This document shows, one piece after another, positions 32,254 to 43,653 of a DNA stretch of 64,000 nt (position 1 is the first letter of the stretch; each line of letters begins with the position of its first letter). The translations under genes were made by a program, and so were the position numbers. Source of the stretch: Periplaneta americana (lineage: Eukaryota; Arthropoda; Insecta; Blattodea; Blattidae); NCBI RefSeq assembly GCF_040183065.1, contig NC_091119.1:190632043-190696042 (forward strand). The letters are read 5' to 3'. The notes below the pieces were generated by a model that was not told the DNA's origin, made no database searches, and saw only the letters and a list, made by a program, of their open reading frames with translations.

Positions 32254-32775
32254 CAGCGTTTCTCAAACTATAGTCCGCGGACCAACTATGGTCCTTGAGG
32301 TCTGCCCTCGTGGTCCTTCAAAAAAGACGGAAGAAAAAATAAAATTCAAACGAATTGCGTATCACACTATAGCTTAATATCTCAGAGTTTGTAAATGACA
32401 CATGGCAATCGAATTTCACTTTTTCTGCCAGTACAGATATTTTATGAAATTTATTACCCTTCCCGTCTATCGACTTCCCACTCTACTGTCAGCAACAAAA
32501 GAGGGATTTAAAACACTGTATACGTGGTGATTCTCGACATCTTTTCCCTGAACATCTGGCGCCGCGCCTGTAACCCAGCCAGGGACCACCCGAATTCATA
32601 ACAGAGGACCAAAGCACCGAACCTCAATTCAATTTTAAAATATAAGTACACTGACATTAAAATATGCTACGAAAATGATAAATTTGCTTTCGAAGGGAAC
32701 AAGAGTAAGGTGGTCCGCGGAACTGTTCTGACTTTAAAAAGTGGTCCCCACTTCAAAAAAGTTCGAGAAATGCTG
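32254..32775. mobile_element. hAT MITE (TSD GTCTATAC)
   Basis: Exact 8-bp duplications GTCTATAC (32246-32253, 32776-32783) flank a 522-bp element with inverted ends CAGCGTTTCTCAAACT and CAGCATTTCTCGAACT. TCCGCGGACC occurs inside both ends. No transposase. Confidence 0.9.
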
Positions 32776-32783
32776 GTCTATAC

Positions 32784-33775
32784 ATTTAAAACGTCTTCTC
32801 TTGTTGACCCTAATGCGGCTAGAACGTGATAAGTTGATTAAATTTGGTTTTAGAGGTCGTAAGGTCGTTGTTTTGATGGTCGGCTGTGCCTTTCACAAAT
32901 TTCCACTTGTCACTTCTCTTTTTGAGACAACGTACAAAGATATATTCGCATCGTGTGCATTGATCCATCCATCTGAAGTAGCACGAATGCTTTTATTGTA
33001 TGGATAGATTTTAATGGCAAAGACAAATTCGCTTCACGGTTGCCGAGGGAAGAAAAAAGAGCTCAATAATAAATGGGGCGCTTCTCTGTGTGTGCGACCC
33101 ATTTCCCAGACCGGGCCACTCTCGCAGCTTAGAATGCATTTTAAAATGTAATGTACTACCCTCAATCCCTTTCACAAAGCAGTATTGATTCTGAATTCCA
33201 GTCTGATCAAATAAATAACAGATTCCTCCGATGTGAGCTGTTTCTTAATGCTTTCCTCTCTCTTTGGCTTGCGATTTGGAAGAAAAGAATTACACCTTGC
33301 ACGAACTGATCGCATTATGTGCGCGCCGTAACCGTCTGTCCGTCTGTCCCTACATCCGCTGCAGAGATTCAAGACAGCCGAGCCTTGATTGATGAAATAT
33401 GAGAAACATCCTGTAACATTTTATTTTTATATTATTATATCACTTCAACTGCAATATCTTATTTTTCAAGTTGTCGACAGCAGCTCGTGATAAACATTGA
33501 AAATCGTGTTTCCTCAGATTGCCATTGCTATAAGGATATCTTATGCGAAGTTTTACCGTTAGATGGCAGGAGCGTTCCATGCGGCTATATTATGTCATAC
33601 GCTACAGTTGATTACGTTCTATCATTTGTTGGTTTTCTGTGCGTGTCAAAATTATATTTATAATTATTTTGTTTAATCTAGTATAATTTAATATAATTCA
33701 GTATTTTCTTACCTCATAATTTAATTTAATTTACAATAAATTATAGCGTAAACTTGTATAATACTGAGCGATTCC
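32784..33775. other. unassigned spacer
   Basis: No transposon or gene recognised. The stretch 33020-33380 is less A+T-rich and free of simple repeats; it could be ordinary unique sequence. Confidence 0.4.
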
Positions 33776-33783
33776 GCTTAAGA

Positions 33784-35469
33784 CAGGCATGTCAAAACCC
33801 TGCACATTGTGCAGTCGCGCACATTGTGCACTGGTCTCTGTGCGATGTGCAGTTCCTATTCCCCTACCTGGAGGGAGTGAATCGGCTTGGAGGGGAACGC
33901 AACAGGGCTGTACAGTACCTGCAATAGCAGAACAGCTTTGGTTTCAGTAGCACAGATCAGTACGGGTGCTCATTGAGCTGTGATTGTGAATGCGTTATGG
34001 AAAATAAAGTGAGGAGTCCACAGATATAACGAAGAAGAGAAATCACGAATCATATAACGTAACTGTTATGATGTTTTCCTCAGTAATTATTTTAAAATGA
34101 AAGGCTTTCATCATATCATGTGGACCTAATAGTGATGTGAGAATTTAAATCAGATTAGTAAAGTTCTCAAAATATGATATTCGCCAGCTCTTATTTCTTA
34201 ATTAGTACTCTCACGGCAAGACAAACATGACAATGATGTTGTTTTGGAGTCTGTACTATCACAGCCATCAATGGTTAGACGACTTACGACTTTTATTTGA
34301 TAAGTTGATAAGTAATGAGAATATTAAATGAGGTATACATGTGAGGGTCTTGAGGTTGTAAGGGAAGGAAGAAAGTAATTATTGTATTGTATTGTATTTA
34401 TTAACATTCCATGGTATTCATACATGCTTACAGCTAGAATATGGAACAAGTCAAAAAACTTAATACCATTATAAAATCTTAATTTATAGTCACAGTCTAG
34501 ATGAAATATATACAGACGAGATTTACAATATAGTCTACTAGTACAACACATAGTTTTAGTATCAATTTCATGAAATGTTATTGAATGTCATGAATTCACC
34601 TACAGAATAGAAGGCGTGAGAAATTAGGTACTTCTTTAATTTGGCCCTAAATTATGTGTAAGGCGGAAAAATTTAGTGGAAAAATAATACATAATGGCAA
34701 ATTTTCCATCTCACGTTACTATATTATCTTAATATACTTACGGTAATAAATCTTTAAACCTGGCATAAAGAAAATGTCCTCGCTTCACAGCTTGTGAAGT
34801 ACTCTTTTAACTCAATTCAGTAACGCTCCCAACTGGCTGATACTTGCTATCAACGTTTTCCAAATAAACTAATATAAATTTAAATTCAAGCTTAATTTAT
34901 CGAATTTATTAATGACAATGTGAATTTATATTAATATACAGCAAGCAAATGATTCCAGTGTAAAAGTCTCACAATGTCCTATTGCATGTAATTGGGAGTA
35001 AAATATTTTCTTTAACATTTGTGCACCAATGGCCCCAATAATGCTTGAAAGAGTATTACTTTGAAATAATCAGTACCTACTACGTAAAATGAAATACTGT
35101 GTTCGTATTTGTTGTTTCGAAATTACTGCAATATTTACATTTTCTTCAAATACTGTATACAAATCATGTAAATAAATTATTATTTACAATATAGTCTGCT
35201 TTGTGAATTGTAACTGAGTAAGTCTATTGTTTCTTGTCTTACAATTATTGTCAAATATAGACACTGACAATGACTGTTTTTTCCTTCTGCTAAGTATGTT
35301 TATAATGTCCAAATGTCAATTTAATTGAACACTAGAAGCGCAGACTAGCTTCTTGTACATCCCTCCCGCTAAGAACTGGAAAGAGCAACACGTGAATGAC
35401 GCAATCTGCACAGACCGGCGTTCCGCGCACATACATTGCACTTTCAGTGTCTGATTTCTGACATGCCTG
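33784..35469. mobile_element. hAT element, non-autonomous (TSD ~CTTAAGA)
   Basis: Ends CAGGCATGTCAAAA and, inverted, CAGGCATGTCAGAAA are flanked by GCTTAAGA (33776-33783) and CCTTAAGA (35470-35477), an 8-bp duplication with one mismatch. The ends also contain several GTGCA/TGCAC words. No transposase frame was found; a LINE 3' end is nested inside at 34381-34665. Confidence 0.8.
34381..34665 (-). pseudogene. LINE 3' end with (AATAC)n tail, nested in hAT
   Basis: On the minus strand KLKKYLISHAFYSVGEFMTFN ends in TGA, followed by a UTR that ends AATAAATACAATACAAT. The F-Y-S-V-x-E-F-L/M motif matches the C terminus of the CR1/jockey-group LINE at 14930-16168 (FYSVDEFL), so it is a related lineage with a different pentanucleotide tail. 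Confidence 0.65.
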
Positions 35470-35477
35470 CCTTAAGA

Positions 35478-36147
35478 GATGGATGGAAAAATCTACAGTG
35501 TGCAGAATGAAAGTACATATCTAAATTAGTATGACTACAATCTTAACTCACTTTTTGCCAAAACTGTGACTTATTCCCTTTTCATATTTAGTGATTGTTA
35601 TATTTTTTTACAATTTATATCAACCTCCGCCATGGATATAAAACAATCTCCAACGGCACAAATATTAAAAACAAATTATAAAATTAATCTCCATAAATAT
35701 CTGCTCCTGACCATAGGTGATGCCCCTAACTAGGGTGTTAGTAATTCCATTGTGTTCTGTTGAGGTTCAATAGAGTTTCATTTTCTAGGTCTGCCTTCGT
35801 CTCTATAGGCCTACTTTCTCCGATCGTACTAAACCTATTAATATTGGATATCGGATATTTTCATATACTATAAATTTTTAAAATATTTTCATATTTATTG
35901 GTTCCAGTTATCATTTATTTACAGTACTTTGTTCATTATACGATTCGTACATGTTCGCCCGTTTAAAGTGTTGAACAACTCCGTTTCTATTGATTGCAAG
36001 ATTTTTACGTTATAATATGAAGTAGCCTATGGGAAGGCGCAAGGTTCGAGTTCGATATTTTCACGTAACTGCAAGTTTCAAATATTTCTACTACGGAAAA
36101 AGTAATAATCCGCATTCTTTCTCTCCGTCTGTCTATGTTCCTGAAAA

Positions 36148-36184
<37 letters not shown>

Positions 36185-36573
36185 AATAGATTTTGTCCAT
36201 ATTAAACATCTGCGAATAATATTTCTGGAAATTAATATAGATTGTCTGACACGCATACCTATTCACCTATGGAGCGTAAGAATCCGTTGAATTTGAAACA
36301 GTCAGAGCCATGTATCACAGAAATATTATAATTTTAACCGTAGCCCTCTTTAATAAACAAGCCACGCTCATGTTAGAATTGGCAACGTTGGACGGAGTCC
36401 GACTATGAGCTGCAATTTAAAGTCAAGTGCGGGAGAAAGATCAAATATCAGATCGTAGTGAGACTTTAATGTAAGTTAACATTTAGTTTTTAATTGCGGA
36501 TATTGTTTTTAACAACTGCTTATATTTTTTTTTTTGGTGTACCACGGAAAAAAAATATATATCAGTAAGAAAT
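35478..36573. other. unassigned spacer with (TA)n
   Basis: No gene recognised; a (TA)n array lies at about 36151-36182. Confidence 0.4.
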
Positions 36574-36620
36574 TCTATAGTCCACACCTGTGCAGTAACG
36601 GCTAGCGCGTCTGGCCACAG
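36574..36620 (+). mobile_element. SINE family 2, 5' head fragment
   Basis: AGTCCACACCTGTGCAGTAACGG ... GCGCGTCTGGCC matches the head seen (inverse) at 41720-41765. It is cut off just before the mariner derivative that starts at 36625. Confidence 0.7.
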
Positions 36621-36624
36621 TATA

Positions 36625-37338
36625 CAGAATGTTTAAAAAATACGGGGCATAATTTCAGGTATGTATTTCCCGCATGTAGATAATCAAAATAGTTCATTAC
36701 AACATGTGTCCGGAAATGCTTTATTTCCGAGTTATGGCCTTCACAACATTGAAATTCACCGGAACGTTTTTCTTTCCGCAGGTCGTTGCCGTCAAAGGAG
36801 ACATTAAGAGGGCACTCTGACAGTTCATTCCGAGGCGAAGGTTACATTCAGTGTTGTGTAGGCGTTAGATGTGCGACATGTACTTGGATCGAAGGTTTCC
36901 TGATCGATGGATAGGTAGAGGTGGCCCAATTGCTTGGCCTCCACGCTCACCTGATCTGAAACCTCTCGATTTATACTTGTGGGGCCATTTAAAATCATTG
37001 GTTTATTCGTCTCCGGTGCCTGATTTGGAATCCCTTCGGAATCGAATTGTGGCATGTTCTGAGGACATACGCAATACTCCTGGAGTTTGGGATCGTGTTC
37101 GCAGGTCAATGAGACATCGATGTGAGGTCTGTATTCAAGCAGGAGGTGGACATTTTAAACATCTTCTGTAATGACAACGACCTGCGGAAAGAAAAACGTT
37201 CTGGTGAATTTCAATGTTGTGAAGGCCATAACTCGGAAATGAAGCATTTCCGGACACATGTTGTAATGAACTATTTTGATTGTCTACATGTAGGAAATAC
37301 ATACCTGAAATTATGCCCCGTATTTTTGAAACACCCTG
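36625..37338 (+). mobile_element. mariner derivative with ~168-bp inverted repeats
   Basis: The left arm (36625-36793) and right arm (37173-37338) are about 95% identical as inverse complements, starting CAGAATGTTT and CAGGGTGTTT, with TA on both outer sides. The 380-bp centre carries a piece of transposase. The right arm begins two bases after the transposase stop codon. Confidence 0.85.
36869..37171 (+). pseudogene. mariner-like transposase C-terminal third
   Basis: The 100-residue open frame contains DRWIGRGGPIAWPPRSPDLK followed by PLDLYLWGHLKSLVYSSPVP, including the third catalytic Asp of the DD-x-D triad in SPDLKPLD, and ends RRSMRHRCEVCIQAGGGHFKHLL with TAA. The HTH and the first two catalytic aspartates have been deleted; the first few residues of the frame come from sequence next to the deletion. 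The intact C-terminal frame suggests a fairly recent deletion derivative. Confidence 0.85.
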
Positions 37339-37340
37339 TA

Positions 37341-37787
37341 GAGAACATACAGTGAAGACACCTAAGCCATTTCGTGGGAACAATTTCTGAGTGCGCATGT
37401 CACGAAACCGGGTGTATTATCTGGAAGCTCCACCAGATGGATCTCCATCTACGACAGGACTGGCATAATTTAATATTAACTGAAAACATTCATTACTCAT
37501 CTTTTAACATTTTGAAAGACATGAGGCAAAGGAATGGTAATATAACCATAATAATAATTACTTCCGTATGCAATCATCATGAAAATATTCACTAATTGAC
37601 GCTAACGTTCAAGTCACTGTTTGAGGCTTATGTTGGTAGAATTGATCCAAGTACAACAAAATACATCATGGCGTCCGTTGCGGTGAGCTGCGAACATGAA
37701 CGTCAACAATGGATATAAGTATTTTGACTTCCTAGCGACATAATATTAATGATAGATATACATACAAGATTATTCGTATTACTGACC
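37341..37787. other. unassigned spacer
   Basis: No feature recognised. Confidence 0.4.
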
Positions 37788-37794
37788 AATAAAA

Positions 37795-37857
<63 letters not shown>

Positions 37858-37862
37858 ATATT
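37788..37862. repeat. (AATA)n microsatellite
   Basis: Pure AAAT repeats. Confidence 0.95.
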
Positions 37863-37997
37863 TTACTAATATTTTGATAGTGATTTGATACTAGCGACAT
37901 AGTTGGATTCATTGAGAACTAGACCTTACTGAGCTTGAATTTAGTACCAACAACATCAAAGGTGCCGACAAGAGTTGTCCCTACTGATTCTTCTTAT

Positions 37998-38201
37998 ACT
38001 GTGGTCTGGCCGTGAAACCAGGTGGCCCGGGTTCGATTCCCGGTCGGGGCAAGTTATCTGTTTGAGGTTTTTTCCGGGGGCAAATGCTGGGTAACTTTAG
38101 GTGCTGGACCCCGGACTCATTTCACCGGCATTATCACCTTCATCTCATTCAGACGCTAAATAACCTAAGATGTTGATAAAGCGTCGTAAAATAACCTACA
38201 A
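37998..38201 (+). mobile_element. tRNA-derived SINE, family 2
   Basis: The head lacks its first ~20 bases but keeps GTCTGGCCGTGAAACCAGG and a perfect B box in GGGTTCGATTCCCGG. The body has TTTGAGGTTTTTTCCGGG, GCTGGACCCCGGACTCAT and TCATTCAGACGCTAAATAACC, and the 3' end is GATAAAGCGTCGTAAAATAACC followed by a short A run. The ending resembles that of SINE family 1 (GTCGTTAAATAACC), suggesting both rely on a related LINE 3' end. Confidence 0.85.
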
Positions 38202-38505
38202 AAAAAATGCTATCCTTGTATTTTATACCTATTTCTTTAACTTACCTAATTTATAATTTAGATATAATTTGTATTATTAAAATTTAATTTAATTCCTAGG
38301 CAGTGCTGTGGTACCGAATGCAAGTCTAACTACGATAGTACATTAAAACCAGACAAGCATGTCACAAAGTTTTCATTTCTCAAAGATAAAAATAGAAGAC
38401 AAACGGATTCGTGAAGTCCTTCGAAAAGATTGGACTTCTACTACTTCGTTAGCTGTGTTATGAAAAAGATGTGATTCTTTATGACAACTACAGAAAACCT
38501 GATGA
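38202..38505. other. unassigned spacer
   Basis: No feature recognised. Confidence 0.4.
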
Positions 38506-38607
38506 CACATACATACATACATACATACATACATACATACATACATACATACATACATACATACATACATACATACATACATACATACATACATACATAC
38601 ATACATA
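38506..38607. repeat. (CATA)n array
   Basis: Pure CATA array. Its right end is the TA target site of the DNA element that follows, and CATACA resumes for a few bases after that element at 39195. Confidence 0.95.
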
Positions 38608-39194
38608 CTGGGTGTTCAGTTCAAAATGTGTCATGGCTCGCTGTATGCCGTCATGTGGCTAGCCGATGAGCCTAGAGAATTCAATCTTCCTACACTTCCG
38701 CAGAGGTGTATACCTAAGAGGCAGAAAAGTTGCCTAGCAGTACGGCGTTCATTCTGAAAATACGTACCGATACGTACGGTAACGCCGGTAGTGGCAGGAA
38801 TGTGAACTGTTTGGAAATACGTACTGTCGGGATATGGGGAGAGGGTTAAGACGATTACTTACGTATTTGTTGACATTAACTTCGACGGTCAACATGGACA
38901 CGGAGCATTTTATTTGTGTTGTGGAATGTTACCGTACGCAACCGATGATAGCAAATACCCTACGTACGACTTGCCGGCGCAAAACACAGTTCGAAAGAGG
39001 TTATGGTAGCACACAGACCGTACAGACCGCCATCTGTTGCTACGACGTTCAAGTTATACCGTACACGTTCTCAAGTTCAGATTGAAGAACGCCTTAAATA
39101 ATAAGCAACTTCTCTAACATATAAGCTGAAACTCGCTTCAAATCGGTGACCCAACAACAGTGACGTCATGACACACTTTGAAATGAACACCCAG
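38608..39194. mobile_element. non-autonomous Tc1/mariner-type element inserted in (CATA)n
   Basis: Inverted ends CTGGGTGTTCAGTTCAAAATG and CTGGGTGTTCATTTCAAAGTG (about 28 bp) are flanked by TA at 38606-38607 and 39195-39196. An 83-residue frame at 38834-39085 contains MDTEHFICVVECYRTQ and then RRKTQFERGYG, reminiscent of the N-terminal HTH start of mariner-like transposases (E-x-x-x-V-V-E-x-Y-x-R), but it is short and cannot be confirmed. Confidence 0.75.
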
Positions 39195-39202
39195 TACATA
39201 CA

Positions 39203-39407
39203 CCATAAAATTTACTTAGTCTTATACGTTAAAAAGTGTTAAAATTGTTAAAAAATGTATATACCTTCGACACCTTCGAACCTCTGAGTGGTTCAAGAGA
39301 CACTGAGGATGACGTGACATAGCGTCGAAACGGGCCGTCTGTCGAAGGTATATACCTTTTTTAACAATTTTAACACTTTTTAACTTAAGACTAAGTAAAT
39401 TTTATGG
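39203..39407. mobile_element. foldback element with ~70-bp arms
   Basis: CCATAAAATTTACTTAGTCTTA at 39203 through TATATACCTTCGACA is matched by its inverse complement ending at 39407, around a ~70-base core containing GCGTCGAAACGGGCCGTCTGTC. Nearly the whole unit could form a long hairpin. Part of the same family lies at 8334-8450. Confidence 0.8.
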
Positions 39408-39442
39408 TTTTAACAAAGTGTTAACGAGAACTTTAATCAATG

Positions 39443-39524
39443 ACATACATGCATACATACATACATACATACATACATACATACATACATACATACATAC
39501 ATACATACATACATACATACATAC
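39443..39524. repeat. (CATA)n array at a LINE 3' end
   Basis: CATA array directly left of LINE family B (minus strand), that is, at the 3' end of that element. Confidence 0.95.
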
Positions 39525-39531
39525 TCGTATA

Positions 39532-40560
39532 TAGGCCTAGTGTTCTGCCAAATGTTAGGTCTTTCACTGCAAACCCAGAATCTTTCAATCTTTTCTATTT
39601 TCTGCCTTCCTCTTAGCCTCCACATACTATGCATATTCTGTATCTTAATGTCGTCTATCATCTGATATCTTCTTCTGCCCCAAACTCTTCTCCCGTTCAC
39701 CATTCCTTCCAGTGCATCTTCAGTAGGCAGTTTCTTCTCAGCCTGTGACTCAACCAATTTCTTTTTCTGTCCCTGATCACTTTCAGCGTCATCTTTTCTT
39801 CACCCACTCCTTCTAATGCAGATTGATTTCTTATTCTGTCTGTCCATTTCACAAGCTCCATTCTTCTCCATATCCACATTTCAAATGCTTCTAGTCCCTT
39901 CTCTTCACTTCGTCGTAATGTCCATGTTTCTGCTCCATACAATGCCACACTCCACACAAAACACTTTACTAGTCGCTTCCTTAGTTTTTTTACCAGAGGT
40001 CCACAGAAGATGCTCTTTTTTTCTATTAAAAGCTTATTGCTATCCTCCTCCATTTCACTTCCTAGCAGCAGTTCATGTTACTGCTTGCAGTATACCCCAA
40101 GTATTTGAAGCTGTCCACTTGCTGTACTGCCTCTTTTAGAATTCGCACGTTTACCTTCTTTATTTTTCTTCCGAAAACCATGGTCTTCGTCGTATTTGCA
40201 CTTATCTTCATTCCATATTGCTCACAGCTGTCATTTAGTTCAGTAGCATATCCCTTAGTATCATCTCCTCTTCTCCTAATAACGCCATATCATCAGCAAA
40301 TCGTATGTACTTTATTCTTCCTCCTACTATCATTCCTCCCATGTTCTGAAAACAGTTCTTCACTCCAAGTAGATGTTGGACAGGATAGGTGATAAAGGGC
40401 ATCCTTGTTGTATTCCCGTCAGTATTTCACTTGAGACTTTCTTCTCTTATCCCGACTTTGACTCGTGTCAAGTAAAGATCACTGAACAGAGTCCTCTCTT
40501 TTCAATCCACGCCTATTTAACCTGGCGACACAGTTACGAAATTACTTCTTAGATATCTTG
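39532..40560 (-). pseudogene. LINE family B, RT to C terminus
   Basis: On the minus strand from about 40450: a decayed RT palm region (HTICR followed by a broken YADD equivalent), then YGMKISANTTKTMVFGRKIKKVNV, SFKYLGYTASSN, KKSIFCGPLVKKLRKRLVKCF, VALYGAETWTLRRSEEKGLEA, RMELVKWTDRIRN and LRRNCLLKMHWKEW. The last part continues in a shifted frame as EDALEGMVNGRRVWGRRRYQM. Frames at 39697-40053 and 39437-39757 overlap because of a frameshift near 39720. The copy is longer than the one at 8888-9439 and is dead. Confidence 0.8.
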
Positions 40561-41542
40561 AACTTTTGAACGGTGCAGTGCCTCGTTAATTCCAAAATTT
40601 ACCTCCATAACTGAGCACAGCGAATCTAATGAAAGACATAACACAAATTCTAAATCAGCAAAAAAGGAGAACAGGTATAGAAATAGATGTAGTAAGTGTT
40701 TTTAATAGCTTTGTGAAAGAGTTCCCTGCAAATTTAAGTTTGTGGAAACCTAACTTTAAATATATACAGGGACATCATTTTATTTTTACTTCAATTTTTA
40801 TTGTACCTGAGTTTTTTTAATGTTCTTCACTCCCACCCCTTCTACTAACGAGTTTAACCGTACTCCACACAGATCCAAGATCGCATATACAGTCATAGTA
40901 GCCTTACGCTCTTAGTAAACAGTACGTTCCAAAAATATGTTCGCGTTTTCCAGTGACGAAAGAGATTTCAATATTGAATAATTTTTGCACGGGTACTGTC
41001 GTCCATTTGCCTACGTCGATTCCCGGTTTCCCCCACCAGCTTTTATTCGCCAGCTAGTGGCTGGGCTGTCTTAGCCCTTTTCTGAGAACATTAATTTCTG
41101 TTAGGAATTGGACGTCTACGTAATATTATACAACTGTTTAAAATAACTTAAATAAAAGGACTTCGTTAAGTAATTAACTGTCACGTGATTTCCTTCCTTT
41201 CTACGACCTTACGACAAAACCACTTGGACGGACAGTAGATAGTATGTGTGAGTAATTTTATCTTTTCGGATTGGGCAGAAGTGAAGATTGAATTTACAGT
41301 ACGTAAGGTACTCTTTTATAGAGTAGGTACAGAATTATTTCAACATGAGTTACTAGTACGAAGGACGAAACTGGTAATTGAAATTAAGTACAATAGTCTA
41401 TAGCGCGATAATATGCACAAAAGAACTGAAGCCTGTATCGAAATGAACGGCCACCATTTTAAAAAATGTGTTTAAATATCCATATTATGATTATTTTTCA
41501 ATTTAACTGCATTCTCTATTTTGTATTTTATTTTATTTTATT
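40561..41542. other. unassigned spacer
   Basis: No gene recognised. The segment 40930-41130 has a slightly coding-like reading (FAFSSDERDFNIE, then HGYCRPFAYVDSRFPPPAF after a TAA) that may be part of an unidentified mobile element. Confidence 0.35.
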
Positions 41543-41765
41543 GGGTTATTTTACGACGCTGTATCAACATCTAGGTTGAATGAAATGAAGGTGATAATGC
41601 CGTGGTCCAGCACCGAAAGTTACCCAGCATTTGCTCGTATTGTGTTGAGGGAAAACCCCGGAAAAAACCTCAACCAGGTAACTTACTCCAACCGGGATTC
41701 GAACCCGGGCCACCTGGTTTCGCGGCCAGACGCACTGACCGTTACTTCACAGGTGTGGACTCTAT
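41543..41765 (-). mobile_element. tRNA-derived SINE, family 2 (fullest copy)
   Basis: On the minus strand: AGTCCACACCTGTGAAGTAACGG, GCGTCTGGCCGCGAAACC, B box in CCCGGGTTCGAATCCCGG, GTTGAGGTTTTTTCCGGGG, GCTGGACCACGGCATTATCACC and the 3' end ATACAGCGTCGTAAAATAACCC. All blocks of the family are present in order. A slightly shortened TGGACC-to-TTATCACC segment distinguishes it from the copy at 37998. Confidence 0.85.
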
Positions 41766-42644
41766 TTTGTACGCTAATGTGCTATAGACAGTATAATATA
41801 CACTGCATAATGAATACGTCCGAATGGATAGCTCAGTTCGTGAGTAAAAACACTTATTGTTAATACAGTACTGTATTTTGATTAAACAAAAACCTAATGA
41901 AAATAATCAAACTCAAAATTGCGATATTTCCTAGTTTACATAAATGGATGAACTACTTTTCTTCCCTCCTATACCTAGTAAAGTGATTTGTATTTTACGC
42001 CAGTATCATCGAACTCCAGTCTTGGAAGGGGGAGCAGGCGGTGTTTCCGGTTCTAGACCTTTAATCTAAAGATATAGCCAGGTTAGTATTAAAAATGTTA
42101 GTAAAAATAAAATGCTGTCCCTGTATTTAAAAAGCAATGAGGTTCCTGTAATTGATTTGAAGTATGTCTTTATTCAAATTGACAATGTTTTGCTTGAAAC
42201 CTAACAGTCTGTTGGTAGTAGAACAGTGTATACATTCATATCAATTTAATGTAATAATTCACATAATTGTTCTGTGTTTACCGACATAATTTTGAACAAT
42301 TACAGTACACTAAGTGTGTAAATAACACAGTAGAGCAATCAAAAACATTACATTACGTTGTTACCTAGTTACTTTTTTTAATTTACCAATCAATTCAATC
42401 ACTTAATTTAAGCGTATGTGGCGTGAATTTCAAATGATTGCCTAATATAATTTATTTGAAAGCCCATAGTTATAATAATAATATACTCCACGATAATTTG
42501 ATAGCCTGATCGGTTGACTTGATGTACAGGCCTATTGATTTTTAAGAGCCAGTGTTTTAATACAGTACTTAATATCTTAATGGAAAGCAAAGAAAAGAAG
42601 ATGAACCATTTTTTTTATTCATGGTGTCATCTTATGGTGTAATG
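41766..42644. other. unassigned A+T-rich spacer
   Basis: No feature recognised. Confidence 0.4.
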
Positions 42645-43048
42645 CAGAGGTCTGCATCGGACGTTTTCGCCCGAGCGCCAAGTAGTTCATAGCATAATCC
42701 GATAGATAGCGCACATGCATGATGGGTAAAATTGTCACGAGCGATAAATCCTCGAACGGTATAAGCCGAGCGTTAGACATTCGTTCTTGTTACAGTGATG
42801 AACTGTGTAGTAACATAATAGATGTTTATCATTTCAAAACTTTGCAGTGTTTAACTAACCTCTCCATAGTACAACTACAAAAATTGCTTTAAAATGTAAT
42901 ATAAATGTTGTAGGTTTTTTTTTTTTTTTCCACACAGGAGTAATTTTGTTTTTGCAACATCTGATAGATGTTATTGGATGTAAATGTAATTATTATAAAC
43001 GGAGAACACAATCACGATAATGCAAGAAATGTATCAAGTTTTCTAGTA

Positions 43049-43106
<58 letters not shown>

Positions 43107-43653
43107 ATAATAATTAGTGTATCAATCTTTGCGTCTGTAACAGTTGTGCAGCATGATTATTCGTTTTATTATATTTTCTGTGACGTTATCTCTGTACTAC
43201 TATTGTTATTAATCTACTGCTATGTCAATAATATTTTGTAAAACTTTTCTACATTGTCGCAGTATATAGGCGGAACACTATCTATGGACCTATCATATTA
43301 TATATGTGGTAAATCAAATATTGAATAATTATTAATTAGCAATAATAACTGTATATCGAAATTTTTCATACTATTTTATTTATAACTTCATGTTACTGTT
43401 TTGGTACGTCCCATTGACTGTACTATTAAACGTTTGTCATAAACGCAGAAAATAAAGCCTTATTTTTACCGTGTGAGCAAAACATATGTGTATCTTATCT
43501 GTGGCGTTCCATACAAGATGATACATGTCGGTGAGATGACCTTGTACTGTGCTTCTATTTATTATGAGCGTATCACGACCTATCGTATCTCACTCGAGGG
43601 TGCGACACTCGCCCGAGTTCAAGCGAGCGATTTAACTCCAATGCAGCACTCTG
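42645..43653. mobile_element. probable hAT element, non-autonomous
   Basis: Ends CAGAGGTCTGCATCGGA and, inverted, CAGAGTGCTGCATTGGA resemble hAT termini, and both ends carry CGCCCGAG/CTCGGGCG-type words. The flanks share TGTAA but no exact 8-bp duplication is left. The interior is A+T-rich with an AAT array at 43048-43105. No transposase. Confidence 0.6.
43048..43105. repeat. (AAT)n microsatellite
   Basis: AAT array inside the probable hAT element. Confidence 0.95.

Noticed and set aside
33784..35469. Whether the repeated GTGCA/TGCAC words mark a regulatory cluster
   Set aside because: They are confined to the two ends of a hAT element and are better explained as subterminal repeats.
36005..36266. 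Minus-strand frames with Ile-Tyr runs
   Set aside because: They run through a (TA)n microsatellite.
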